Of a stretch of DNA of 14,309 nucleotides, positions 1 through 7,268 are shown piece by piece. Both the position numbers and the translations under genes were made by a program. The notes under the pieces were generated by a model that made no database searches, was not told the origin of the DNA, and was given only the letters and a program-made list of their open reading frames with translations. Position 1 is the first letter of the stretch; every line of letters starts with the position of its first letter. Origin of the DNA: Hyphomicrobiales bacterium (GTDB taxonomy: Bacteria; Pseudomonadota; Alphaproteobacteria; Rhizobiales; Aestuariivirgaceae); the NCBI GenBank assembly GCA_020029455.1, contig JAIBJH010000041.1, positions 1-14,309 on the forward strand, written 5' to 3'.

Positions 1-1214
1 AGGCGGATGGCGAGGCCCGGACCGGGGAAAGGATGGCGGCCAACAAATTTCTCCGGCAATCCAAGCTCTTGGCCCAACTTTCGCACTTCATCCTTGAAGA
101 GTTCGCGCAAAGGCTCGACGAGTTTCATGTGCATGCGCTCAGGAAGCCCACCGACATTGTGATGGGACTTGATGGTGACGGATGGGCCGCCGGAGAACGA
201 CACGCTTTCGATCACATCGGGATAGAGCGTGCCTTGTGCGAGGAAATCGGCGCCACCCAGTTTCTTCGCCTCGCGCTCAAAGACATCGATGAAGAGCCTG
301 CCGATGGTCTTGCGCTTGGTCTCCGGGTCGGCCTCGCCTTCCAGTGCTGTGATGAATTCGTCACTCGCATCCACATGAACGAGCGCCAGATTGTAATGCT
401 CGCGGAACATGGAGACGACATCGCGCGCCTCATTGAGGCGCATCAAGCCGTGATCGACGAGAACGCAAGTGAGCTGATCGCCCACCGCTTCGTGAATCAG
501 CAGGGCGGCGACAGAAGAGTCGACACCACCCGAAAGACCGCAGAGCACCCTGCCCTTGCCCACCTGTCTGCGGATGCGTTCAATCGCTTCCTGACGAAAG
601 GCAGCCATGGACCAATCGGCCTTGCAGCCGGCGATATTGATCACAAAGTTGCGGATGAGTTTTGCGCCATCAGGCGTGTGCACCACTTCCGGGTGGAACA
701 TGGTAGTATAGATGCGGCGAGCTTCATCGGTGGCGATGGCGAAGGGCGCGTTTTCCGATGTCGCCTTCACGGTGAAACCGGCCGGCAGCTTGGTCACGCG
801 GTCGCCATGGCTCATCCATACAGGATGGCGCTCACCCACGTTCCAAAACCCATCGAAAAGCGCGCTCTTTTCCTTGATCTCGATATCGGCGCGGCCGAAT
901 TCCGCCGCGTGGCCGCCCTCGACGATGCCGCCCAATTGCGCGGCCGTCGTCTGCTGGCCGTAGCAGATGGAAAGGATGGGAAGGCCTGAATCAAATACCG
1001 CTTGAGGAGCGCGAGGCGAGCCTTCCCGTGTTACCGAGTCGGGGCCACCGGAGAGAATCACTGCCCGGGGTTTCAGCCGTTCAAAGGCGGCTTCGGCGCT
1101 CTGATAGGGTACGATTTCCGAGAGAACCCCGATTTCGCGCACGCGCCTGGCGATGAGCTGGGTGACCTGGGAGCCGAAATCAATGATGAGAACGAGATCG
1201 TGGCCGTCTTTCAT
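1..1214 (-). CDS. guaA: GMP synthase (glutamine-hydrolysing), C-terminus cut by window edge
   Basis: Converts XMP to GMP with ATP and glutamine, the last step of de novo guanine nucleotide synthesis, in the cytoplasm. I translated it from the ATG at 1214. About 404 residues are visible and the frame is still open at the left edge. Family members are usually about 520 residues, so the C-terminal dimerisation domain is outside the window. Visible parts are an N-terminal class I glutamine amidotransferase (residues ~1-195; SICYGQQ with nucleophile C84, and H174/E176 in FHPEV) and the ATP pyrophosphatase domain with its P-loop LSGGVDSS (227-234). The visible end, FPGPGLAIR, is a GuaA signature. 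No clear Shine-Dalgarno sequence precedes the ATG. Instead the arm of a long palindrome starts 12 bp upstream. guaB lies about 4.6 kb away on the same strand. The identification is firm. Confidence 0.97.
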   Translation of the reverse strand, partial: MKDGHDLVLIIDFGSQVTQLIARRVREIGVLSEIVPYQSAEAAFERLKPRAVILSGGPDSVTREGSPRAPQAVFDSGLPILSICYGQQTTAAQLGGIVEGGHAAEFGRADIEIKEKSALFDGFWNVGERHPVWMSHGDRVTKLPAGFTVKATSENAPFAIATDEARRIYTTMFHPEVVHTPDGAKLIRNFVINIAGCKADWSMAAFRQEAIERIRRQVGKGRVLCGLSGGVDSSVAALLIHEAVGDQLTCVLVDHGLMRLNEARDVVSMFREHYNLALVHVDASDEFITALEGEADPETKRKTIGRLFIDVFEREAKKLGGADFLAQGTLYPDVIESVSFSGGPSVTIKSHHNVGGLPERMHMKLVEPLRELFKDEVRKLGQELGLPEKFVGRHPFPGPGLAIR

Positions 1215-1226
1215 GGCGGGCGATTA

Positions 1227-1275
1227 GAGCAAATCCCGCCAAAGTGGAAGCCACTTTGGCGATAAGGATTTGCTC
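1227..1275. repeat. Long perfect palindrome in the guaA leader
   Basis: Two nested perfect stems are visible. The outer arm GAGCAAATCC (1227-1236) pairs with GGATTTGCTC (1266-1275). The inner arm CGCCAAAGTGG (1237-1247) pairs with CCACTTTGGCG (1251-1261) around a 3-nt AAG loop. Only an ATAA bulge (1262-1265) interrupts a 21-bp hairpin. No T-run follows on either strand, so it is not a standard intrinsic terminator. It resembles short dispersed palindromic repeats that I recall from Hyphomicrobiales genomes. That assignment is from memory; the hairpin itself is directly seen. Confidence 0.8.
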
Positions 1276-1290
1276 CAACATATCTGCTTG

Positions 1291-1338
1291 GCGCGATTCC
1301 TTTTCGGCATGACGATTCCGTCATGCCGGGAAGCGCGC
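1291..1338. repeat. Second palindrome adjoining the first
   Basis: CGGCATGACG (1305-1314) and CGTCATGCCG (1319-1328) form a perfect 10-bp stem with an ATTC loop. Outside it, GCGCGATTCC (1291-1300) pairs with GGAAGCGCGC (1329-1338) with one mismatch, and a TTTT bulge lies on the left side. It is only 15 bp from the first palindrome, and the two probably form one compound repeat unit. It lies between the ZIP gene stop and guaA, where a structured transcript end would fit, but the classic U-tract is missing. Confidence 0.65.
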
Positions 1339-1372
1339 TAGGGAAACTCCCGCGCGAGGCAAGCCGTTCAGA

Positions 1373-2509
1373 TCACACCAGAAGCGCGGTTCCATACATG
1401 ATGGCAAGGCCCGCCACCGCGCCCGAAACCACCTGAGGGGTGATAAGGCCGGTGCCTGTCCGGCGCGCAAGCAGAGCCGCCACTTCGATGATCACCTGCA
1501 GGATGGCGCCCGCACCGATGGCAAAGCACACCGTGATCCAGAGGGGAGAGACGGCCTGCGTGCCCAGCAATGTGCCAACAATGGCGGGAGCGCCCGCCAG
1601 AAGGGCAAGGCCTGCGAAAATGGCAAGAGACGGGCGTTCCTCGGCAAGTGGTGCGGCAATGCCAATGCCTTCGGTGACATTGTGGATGGTGAAACCGATG
1701 ACGAGGAAAGTTGCCAAGGCGGCAGAACCTGCGGCGAGCGCAGCGCCAACCGCCAGCCCCTCGCCCAGATTGTGGAGGCCAATGCCGAGGGCAATGAAAA
1801 ATGCAAGCCGCATGCCTTCGGGCGCATGACCGCCCCTGCGGCCCAAGGCCAACAGCGTCAAGGCCGTTGCCCCCAGCAATGACCAGAACAACACAGTTCC
1901 GTGCAGACGCCCGATCACTTTTTCGGCCTCTTCCAAACCCTCACCAATCGTATCGATGAAGAGGAAAGCGAGCAGGCCAACGGTGAGCGCGAGAAGAAAG
2001 CCGAGTGTGCCGCGCGAGATGTTGCGCATGGCGGGCCAGGCCAAGAGGCCAAGCGCCACCGGCACGATGCCAAGGAGAATTCCGACAAGGCCCAACATCT
2101 CAAGATTGTTGCCGTCAAGCACGGGCGTCTGCTGGGCGATTTCAATGTCGTGTTCAATGATGGCGCCGGTGCTGGTGATGAAGGCGAGCGCATGGGCCTC
2201 GCCCAGGATCCAGGGATAGGGAATGTTGAAGCGCGTCTTGCCAAGCCATGCGCCCGTTCTTTCGGATTCAGCCGTGAAGGTGCGGTAGGCGCCATCCACC
2301 TGGATTTGCGCGATCTGAACGGGTTCGGAGCCATCGGTGCGTATGTCGACGGAAATCATGCCGGGCGTTAGGCGAACGGCTTCGATTGCGGCTTCCTCGA
2401 CGGGCGGCGCACCGGCGGACAAGGTATCAAGCGGACGCCACCAGAGGAGCAGCGCCACGACTGCCACCAGAAGGACTGCGGGAATGGCAAGCAGCCAACG
2501 GTTTGCCAT
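1373..2509 (-). CDS. ZIP-family divalent metal transporter with an extra N-terminal extracytoplasmic domain
   Basis: A predicted inner-membrane permease for divalent metals. I favour manganese from the context, with zinc or iron as alternatives. Numbering here starts at GTG 2512, giving 379 residues; ATG 2509 gives 378. Segments in order are an N-terminal signal-anchor helix (~5-25), a soluble domain of about 110 residues (~28-135), and eight hydrophobic helices (~138-379). The ZIP signatures are HNLGEG at 247-252 (TM4) and HNVTEG at 277-282 (TM5), plus E343 in TM7. TM4 has Gly where many family members have Pro (HNxPEG). I chose ATG 2509 because GAGGTGG at 2520-2514 is a good ribosome binding site. 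The A of this ATG is also the last base of the upstream oxidase stop (TGATG), so translation is probably coupled. Family assignment is strong, metal choice is inferred. Confidence 0.9.
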   Translation of the reverse strand: MANRWLLAIPAVLLVAVVALLLWWRPLDTLSAGAPPVEEAAIEAVRLTPGMISVDIRTDGSEPVQIAQIQVDGAYRTFTAESERTGAWLGKTRFNIPYPWILGEAHALAFITSTGAIIEHDIEIAQQTPVLDGNNLEMLGLVGILLGIVPVALGLLAWPAMRNISRGTLGFLLALTVGLLAFLFIDTIGEGLEEAEKVIGRLHGTVLFWSLLGATALTLLALGRRGGHAPEGMRLAFFIALGIGLHNLGEGLAVGAALAAGSAALATFLVIGFTIHNVTEGIGIAAPLAEERPSLAIFAGLALLAGAPAIVGTLLGTQAVSPLWITVCFAIGAGAILQVIIEVAALLARRTGTGLITPQVVSGAVAGLAIMYGTALLV

Positions 2510-3570
2510 CACACCACCTCGAAGTGGCTCATCCAGCCGAGCTCTGCGAACTCCGACTGGTGGGCGTGGAACATATAAATGCCGGGCTCATGGTCTGCAT
2601 ACGAAAATTCCAGGATGCCGCGCTGAGCCTGGCACATCATTACCGTGTCGATGGTGCGATGGGTGGGCTGCAGCGTGGTACCGTGGTCGTAGAAATCGAA
2701 GAAGTGCGCATGCAGGTGGAAGGAGTTGATGGGATCAAACTCGGTGATGTTGACGAGGTAAATTCTGACCGGACGACTGCGCTCGATGCGGATGGGCTTG
2801 TTGAAATAGGCAAAGGGAATGGAGTTGACGGCATAGAACTCGTTCTCGTCGTCGAAATTGGTGTCAAAGCCGTTCATCACCATGATGAACTCCTGCCAGC
2901 CCGCGTTTTCAGGAGAGCCGAGGAGCCGTGATGCTGCCTTCTCCTGCGCCTCCGGGTGCCGCACAGGATCGGGATCGACGATGAATGCGCCATAGAGTCC
3001 CTTGTGGATGTGGCGCTTCAGGGGAAGAGCATGGCAGTGATAGAGATGGCAGCCGAAGGGTTTGGCCTCGAATTCATAGGTGAACTCTCCACCGGGTTGG
3101 ACAAGCCCTGCTCCCGGCACGCCATCCATGCGGGCGGCATGAATGCCGTGAAAGTGCATGGTGTGGGGATGGGTGGAGCCGTTCACAAAGCGGATGCGCA
3201 GGAATTCCCCTTCAGTGCAGCGAAGGGTCGGCCCCGGCACACGGCCATTGTAGGTCCAACCGGCAAATGTGATGCCCGGCGCAACTTCAAACTCGTGGTC
3301 GATGGCGGTGACAGTCCATTCCCGCACGCGGCGGCCTTGCGCGTCGGTGCTTGCGGTGCCGGTGTCGAAATCGGTTAGAACCTTGTGCGGGTCGAAGCCG
3401 TTCTTGACGTAGTCGACTTCGCCCATGACCATGTTGTTGCCGTCATGGGCCGCCGCGCCATGGCCGGCATGGCCGCCTACCTGTTGCGCCGAAGCGGAGG
3501 TTGCCGCCGCGAGGGGAACGATGGTCGCCTGCCCCAGAAACTTGCGGCGGTTAAATCCCGGTATGGTCAT
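2509..3570 (-). CDS. Tat-exported two-domain multicopper oxidase
   Basis: Predicted periplasmic copper enzyme, 353 residues, that would oxidise a substrate and reduce oxygen. The N-terminus carries a Tat signal (NRRKFLG at 7-13, then a hydrophobic stretch and ASA at 26-28). A His-rich stretch follows (about 34-42). Copper motifs are HPHTMHFHG (134-142), CHLYHCHALPLKRHIH (174-189), FHLHAHFF (284-291) and MFHAHQSEFAELGWM (333-347). The only HCH motif (C179) is in the first domain. The type 1 copper is therefore probably in domain 1, as in nitrite reductase or type B two-domain oxidases, and the last motif has HAH in place of HCH. An AGGA lies 7 nt before the ATG. It is the first gene of a two-gene operon with the ZIP transporter and is probably MntR-controlled. 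The substrate (Mn, Fe or Cu ions) is not shown by sequence. Confidence 0.9.
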   Translation of the reverse strand: MTIPGFNRRKFLGQATIVPLAAATSASAQQVGGHAGHGAAAHDGNNMVMGEVDYVKNGFDPHKVLTDFDTGTASTDAQGRRVREWTVTAIDHEFEVAPGITFAGWTYNGRVPGPTLRCTEGEFLRIRFVNGSTHPHTMHFHGIHAARMDGVPGAGLVQPGGEFTYEFEAKPFGCHLYHCHALPLKRHIHKGLYGAFIVDPDPVRHPEAQEKAASRLLGSPENAGWQEFIMVMNGFDTNFDDENEFYAVNSIPFAYFNKPIRIERSRPVRIYLVNITEFDPINSFHLHAHFFDFYDHGTTLQPTHRTIDTVMMCQAQRGILEFSYADHEPGIYMFHAHQSEFAELGWMSHFEVV

Positions 3571-3595
3571 GCAGCAATCCTAATGGTCGCGTTAA

Positions 3596-3615
3596 AATTT
3601 AGCCAAGGCTAAATT
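3596..3615. promoter_or_regulatory. Putative MntR operator 1
   Basis: AATTTAGCCAAGGCTAAATT is a perfect inverted repeat with 9-bp arms and a 2-bp AA centre. The core TAGCC..GGCTA closely resembles the E. coli MntR box, whose core is TAGC-n-GGCTA. It lies at the predicted transcription start of the multicopper oxidase gene and next to a divergent mntR homologue. Binding by that regulator is inferred. Confidence 0.75.
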
Positions 3616-3616
3616 G

Positions 3617-3636
3617 AATTTAGCACTGGCTAAAAC
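3617..3636. promoter_or_regulatory. Putative MntR operator 2
   Basis: AATTTAGCACTGGCTAAAAC repeats the operator 1 pattern, with 7 of 9 arm positions pairing. Its centre is 21 bp from that of operator 1, two helical turns, so both sites face the same side of the DNA. It overlaps the -10 element and spacer of the leftward promoter, a position that would give metal-dependent repression. Confidence 0.7.
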
Positions 3637-3644
3637 AATGTCAA
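3617..3644 (-). promoter_or_regulatory. Predicted promoter of the MCO-ZIP operon
   Basis: On the minus strand a perfect -35 hexamer TTGACA (3644-3639) is followed after 16 bp by TAAATT (3622-3617, 4 of 6 matches to TATAAT). Transcription would start near 3610, about 40 nt before the oxidase ATG. Both putative MntR operators lie over the -10 and start region. Confidence 0.55.
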
Positions 3645-3688
3645 TGGGATAGCACGCAGGAAACACTGTCGATCGCGCTGAGCTTCCA

Positions 3689-4132
3689 ATGCCGCAACAA
3701 TCGAAAAAGGCGAAGGCCTCAAAGGCCAAGCTGCAATCCGCGCCGTTCCGGCGCACCCGTTCCGACCACAGCACCGAGCTGGTGGAGGATTATCTGGAAC
3801 TCATCGCCGATCTTATCGACGTGAAGGGCGAGGCGCGCGGCACGGATGTTGCGCTCCGGCTCGGCGTTGCCAATGCCACAGTGGTCAAAATGTTGAAGCG
3901 GCTGCAGGACAAAGGTTTCATCACGCAGGAGCCTTATCGCGCGGTGATGCTCACCACTGAAGGCTGGGAGATTGCCGAGAAGGGACGCAGGCGGCATGCC
4001 GTAGTGGAAAATTTCCTGCTGGCCATCGGCGTTTCATCCGAGACAGCGCGCATCGATTCCGAAGGCATCGAACATCACGTGAGTGAGGAGACGCTGCGCA
4101 TGATGGCACGCTTCACCAACCGGAAGAGTTGA
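3689..4132 (+). CDS. mntR: Manganese-responsive DtxR-family repressor
   Basis: Cytoplasmic Mn(II)-sensing transcription regulator, 147 residues, of the proteobacterial MntR type. A Lys-rich N-terminal tail (1-28) precedes a winged helix-turn-helix (~30-98; recognition helix near NATVVKMLKRL 62-72) and a short dimerisation and metal-binding domain. All six ligand positions known from Bacillus MntR can be aligned: D34 and E37 (EDYLE), H103, E125, E128 and H129 (EGIEHH). It is divergent from the oxidase-ZIP operon and shares the intergenic region with two matching operators, so it may also regulate itself. The ribosome binding site is weak (GAG 8 nt ahead of the ATG). Its stop abuts the stop of the convergent rsmB-like gene with no gap. 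Confidence 0.92.
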   Translation: MPQQSKKAKASKAKLQSAPFRRTRSDHSTELVEDYLELIADLIDVKGEARGTDVALRLGVANATVVKMLKRLQDKGFITQEPYRAVMLTTEGWEIAEKGRRRHAVVENFLLAIGVSSETARIDSEGIEHHVSEETLRMMARFTNRKS

Positions 4133-5374
4133 CTAAACTCTTTTCATCACGGCGACGAAGAAACCATCCGTGCCATGCGTGTGAGGTGTCAGCAATAACG
4201 TGTCGCTGCAGCCATCGGCAGATTGCGGTGCCTCATTCCACACTTGTACACGAGGTATCAGCGAAAAATCCAACGCGGACTTGAGGAACCATTCCACCTG
4301 CTCCGTGTTTTCTTCGGCCAGCACGGAACAGGTGATGTAAACCAGCCGCCCGCCGGGCTTCACAAGAGTCGCGCCGCGCTTCAAGACATCGCGCTGGTTG
4401 ACCTTTCGCTGGTCGAGAAGCTTACGCGTCAGTTTCCATTTTGAATCGGGCTTGCGCCGCCATGCGCCGGAGCCAGAACATGGCGCATCAATCACTACGC
4501 AATCAAACTGGCCAGATGGCTCTTCCACTTTCACATTGGCGATGCCTGCCCGCGTGAGGCGTTCGAAGATGGGGCGCAGGCGGTGCCGGTCCTTGTCGTG
4601 GGCGATGAGTTCGCCTTCATTCTGCATCATGGCCGCGAGCGCCAGGGTCTTGCCGCCAGCGCCCGCACAAATGTCTGCCACGCGCTCGCCCGGTTTAATG
4701 CCTGAGAGAAGCGCTGCCATTTGTGACGCGGCATCCTGCACCTCGAACCAGCCCAGCCCATGAGCGGGTTCCGCTTCCACATTGACGTGCTTCTGGTCTG
4801 GTCCCGGTGCCGGGATGCGCACGGCCCAGGGCGACAACGGCCCTTTCTTCGCACCGAAGCGTGACAGGGCTTCGATCGCCTGCTCGCGATTTGCTTTGAG
4901 TGTGTTGACGCGGAGATCAATGGGCGCACGCTGTGCCAGCGCCCTGCCCTGCGCGACTGCATCATCACCGAACTGGTCTTCAAACTGGGGCCAGAGCCAT
5001 TGTGGAATATCGGCGGCAATCCAAGGTTCCGCAGCAATCTCTTGCTGCAGAGTTTCGATTTCGGACTCAGTTAGCGCGCCGGGGCCGTGCTGTTCGCCTG
5101 CAAGTGTTGCAAGAGCATCGACAGTCATGTTCCAGTGATTGACGAGCGTACCGAAGACAATCTGGCGTGCGCTGTCGCCGCCACCGCGCAACGCTGAACT
5201 CGATTTGGTGCGGAGCCCATCATAGACCAACGTGCCGATGGCATGGCGGTCGCCACTGCCGGCAAAACGGTGGGCCTTGCCCCAATCCTTCAGTGCTTCG
5301 GAGGCAGGCCTATGGCGCGTCAGCACTTCATGTAACACTTCAACTGCTGCCGCTATGCGGCCGGCCAGGCGCAT
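4133..5374 (-). CDS. RsmB/NOP-type rRNA cytosine-5 methyltransferase
   Basis: A SAM-dependent RNA m5C methyltransferase, 413 residues, most like RsmB (16S rRNA C967). An N-terminal NusB-like helical part (~1-140) leads to a Rossmann methyltransferase domain. Visible motifs are the SAM loop DICAGAGGKT (234-243), motif IV DAPCSGSG (296-303, C299) and motif VI TCS (348-350) with the expected catalytic C349. It follows the MAPEG gene by 3 bp, with GGA 6 nt ahead of the ATG, and is the last gene of the guaB operon. It could be a paralogue with another rRNA target, so I give no symbol. The enzyme class is firm. Confidence 0.92.
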   Translation of the reverse strand: MRLAGRIAAAVEVLHEVLTRHRPASEALKDWGKAHRFAGSGDRHAIGTLVYDGLRTKSSSALRGGGDSARQIVFGTLVNHWNMTVDALATLAGEQHGPGALTESEIETLQQEIAAEPWIAADIPQWLWPQFEDQFGDDAVAQGRALAQRAPIDLRVNTLKANREQAIEALSRFGAKKGPLSPWAVRIPAPGPDQKHVNVEAEPAHGLGWFEVQDAASQMAALLSGIKPGERVADICAGAGGKTLALAAMMQNEGELIAHDKDRHRLRPIFERLTRAGIANVKVEEPSGQFDCVVIDAPCSGSGAWRRKPDSKWKLTRKLLDQRKVNQRDVLKRGATLVKPGGRLVYITCSVLAEENTEQVEWFLKSALDFSLIPRVQVWNEAPQSADGCSDTLLLTPHTHGTDGFFVAVMKRV

Positions 5375-5377
5375 GAT

Positions 5378-5803
5378 CTATCCGATCACGAAAAAGCGCA
5401 GTGCGAACCACAACCACAACGCCACAACAAAGACGTAAGAGGCCACAAAGAAAATCATGCGCCTCACAATGCGATTGGCGCCCGTGTGTTCGTAACTGTG
5501 GACAAGCCGCGCGGCCAGAAAGAGCCACATGAGGACCACACCCACCATGTCGGCAAGGCCCGTAGCAATGATGAGCGCCGCCGCGCCATAGGCAAGCAGC
5601 GGCACCTGGAACTGGTTGTCGAAGTTGTTGCCGAGTTTAAGCGTGGCTTTCGGCCATTTTGAATTGTCGAGCGTGATGTCGGCGATCTTGGCGCGGCCGC
5701 GTCTCACGGCGGCGATGCGGCTGCGCAGGCTTAGCGCACCCACGATAAAGGTGAGCAGCACATGCAGGACCAGTGGCAGCACCAGCCAATGCGCTGCGTT
5801 CAC
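5378..5803 (-). CDS. MAPEG-family membrane protein
   Basis: A small inner-membrane protein of 141 residues with four hydrophobic helices (~5-25, ~68-88, ~88-104, ~115-137). It carries the family hallmark NNFDNQFQVP (59-68) at the start of the second helix. MAPEG proteins are glutathione- and eicosanoid-related membrane proteins. The bacterial members are mostly uncharacterised and no substrate can be assigned here. It starts with GTG one base after the guaB stop, with GGA 9 nt upstream, so it is almost certainly co-transcribed with guaB and the following methyltransferase. Confidence 0.87.
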   Translation of the reverse strand: MNAAHWLVLPLVLHVLLTFIVGALSLRSRIAAVRRGRAKIADITLDNSKWPKATLKLGNNFDNQFQVPLLAYGAAALIIATGLADMVGVVLMWLFLAARLVHSYEHTGANRIVRRMIFFVASYVFVVALWLWFALRFFVIG

Positions 5804-5804
5804 G

Positions 5805-7268
5805 CTAATTGATCCGCTGATAGTTCGGCGCTTCGCGCGTCACCATCACATCATGCGCGTGGCTTTCGCGAAGGCCTGCATTGGTGATGCGCACGAATTG
5901 CGCTTTCTGCTGCAACTCAGTGATTGTCGCCGCGCCGACATAGCCCATGGCGGCACGCAGGCCGCCCACAAGCTGGTGCAGCACCGCGCCAACAGGCCCC
6001 TTGTAGGGCACCTGTCCTTCGATGCCTTCCGGCACGAGCTTCAGTGAATTGCCAACATCCTGCTGGAAGTAGCGGTCGGCCGACCCTCGCGCCATCGCAC
6101 CGATGGAACCCATGCCGCGATAGGATTTGTAAGAGCGGCCATCATAGAGGAACACTTCGCCGGGGCTTTCATCTGTGCCTGCCAGCAGCGAGCCGATCAT
6201 CACAACACCCGCGCCAGCTGCAAGCGCCTTTGCAAGATCGCCAGACAACTTGATGCCGCCATCGGCGATGACCGGCACGCCCTGTTTCATGCCTTCCTCT
6301 GCGCTTTCAAGCACGGCAGAGAATTGCGGCACGCCGACGCCTGCGACAACGCGCGTTGTGCAGATGGAGCCTGGGCCGATGCCGATCTTCACGGCGTCGG
6401 CACCCGCGCCGATCAGCGCCTTCACGCCCTCGGCTGTTGCCACGTTGCCACCGATGATCTGCACCTTGTTGGACAGCTTTTTCACCAGCGTCACTTGCTT
6501 CAGCACATTGGCGGAATGGCCATGGGCGGTATCGACGATGAGCACATCGACGCCGGCATCGATCAGACGCTCGGCGCGCTCACGGCCGGCATCGCCGATG
6601 CCCGTCGCGGCAGCCACCAGCAAACGCTCCTTGTCGTCCTTGGCGGCGATCGGATGATCGGCAGCCTTCTCCATGTCATTGACGGTGATGAGGCCCACGC
6701 ATTTGCCGTCATCATCGATAACGAGAAGCTTTTCGATGCGATGCTTGTGAAGAAGGCGCTGGGCCTCGGCGCGGTCGACGCCTTCACGCACCGTCACGAG
6801 ATTGCGTGTCATGAGGTCGGCGACTTTGGCATTCATGTCGGTGGCAAAGCGCACATCGCGGTTGGTGATGATGCCTTCGAGTTTGCCCCTGGCATCCACC
6901 ACCGGAATGCCGGAAATCTTGCGGGCTTCCTTGATGGCGAGAAGCTCGCCGATGGTGGCGCCCGGCGAAATGGTGATGGGGTTCACCACCATGCCGCTTT
7001 CATAGCGCTTGACGCGCGCCACATGTTCGGCCTGGGTTTGAGGATCGAGGTTCTTGTGAATGACGCCGAGGCCGCCTGCCTGCGCCATGGCGATGGCCAT
7101 CGGCGCTTCCGTCACCGTGTCCATGGCAGCGGACATGATGGGGATCGAGAGTTCGATGGCGCGGGTGAGCTTGGTCTTGGTGGAAACCTCGGTCGGCAGC
7201 ACGCTGGAGGCGCCGGGCTTCATCAGCACGTCGTCAAAGGCGAGATATTCGGGGAACGGGTTTGTCAT
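5805..7268 (-). CDS. guaB: IMP dehydrogenase
   Basis: Oxidises IMP to XMP with NAD, the first committed step to GMP. The 487-residue length is normal for the bacterial enzyme. The TIM barrel contains the catalytic loop GIGPGSICTTR (296-306, C303) and the flap region near YRGMGSIGAM (383-392). Two CBS domains are inserted at about 93-203. AAGG lies 7 nt before the ATG. It heads a tightly packed operon with the MAPEG and rsmB-like genes. The 294 bp upstream separate it from the divergent flavoprotein gene, and I see no convincing promoter or riboswitch there. Confidence 0.97.
   Translation of the reverse strand: MTNPFPEYLAFDDVLMKPGASSVLPTEVSTKTKLTRAIELSIPIMSAAMDTVTEAPMAIAMAQAGGLGVIHKNLDPQTQAEHVARVKRYESGMVVNPITISPGATIGELLAIKEARKISGIPVVDARGKLEGIITNRDVRFATDMNAKVADLMTRNLVTVREGVDRAEAQRLLHKHRIEKLLVIDDDGKCVGLITVNDMEKAADHPIAAKDDKERLLVAAATGIGDAGRERAERLIDAGVDVLIVDTAHGHSANVLKQVTLVKKLSNKVQIIGGNVATAEGVKALIGAGADAVKIGIGPGSICTTRVVAGVGVPQFSAVLESAEEGMKQGVPVIADGGIKLSGDLAKALAAGAGVVMIGSLLAGTDESPGEVFLYDGRSYKSYRGMGSIGAMARGSADRYFQQDVGNSLKLVPEGIEGQVPYKGPVGAVLHQLVGGLRAAMGYVGAATITELQQKAQFVRITNAGLRESHAHDVMVTREAPNYQRIN

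Noticed and set aside
33..989. 318-codon plus-strand open frame
   Set aside because: It lies antisense to guaA, which shows all family motifs. The plus-strand product resembles nothing and is a mirror of GC-rich codon usage.
1291..1338. Rho-independent terminator for the ZIP gene
   Set aside because: The stem is strong, but on the minus strand it is followed by AAAAGG, not a U-tract. It is recorded as a palindrome only.
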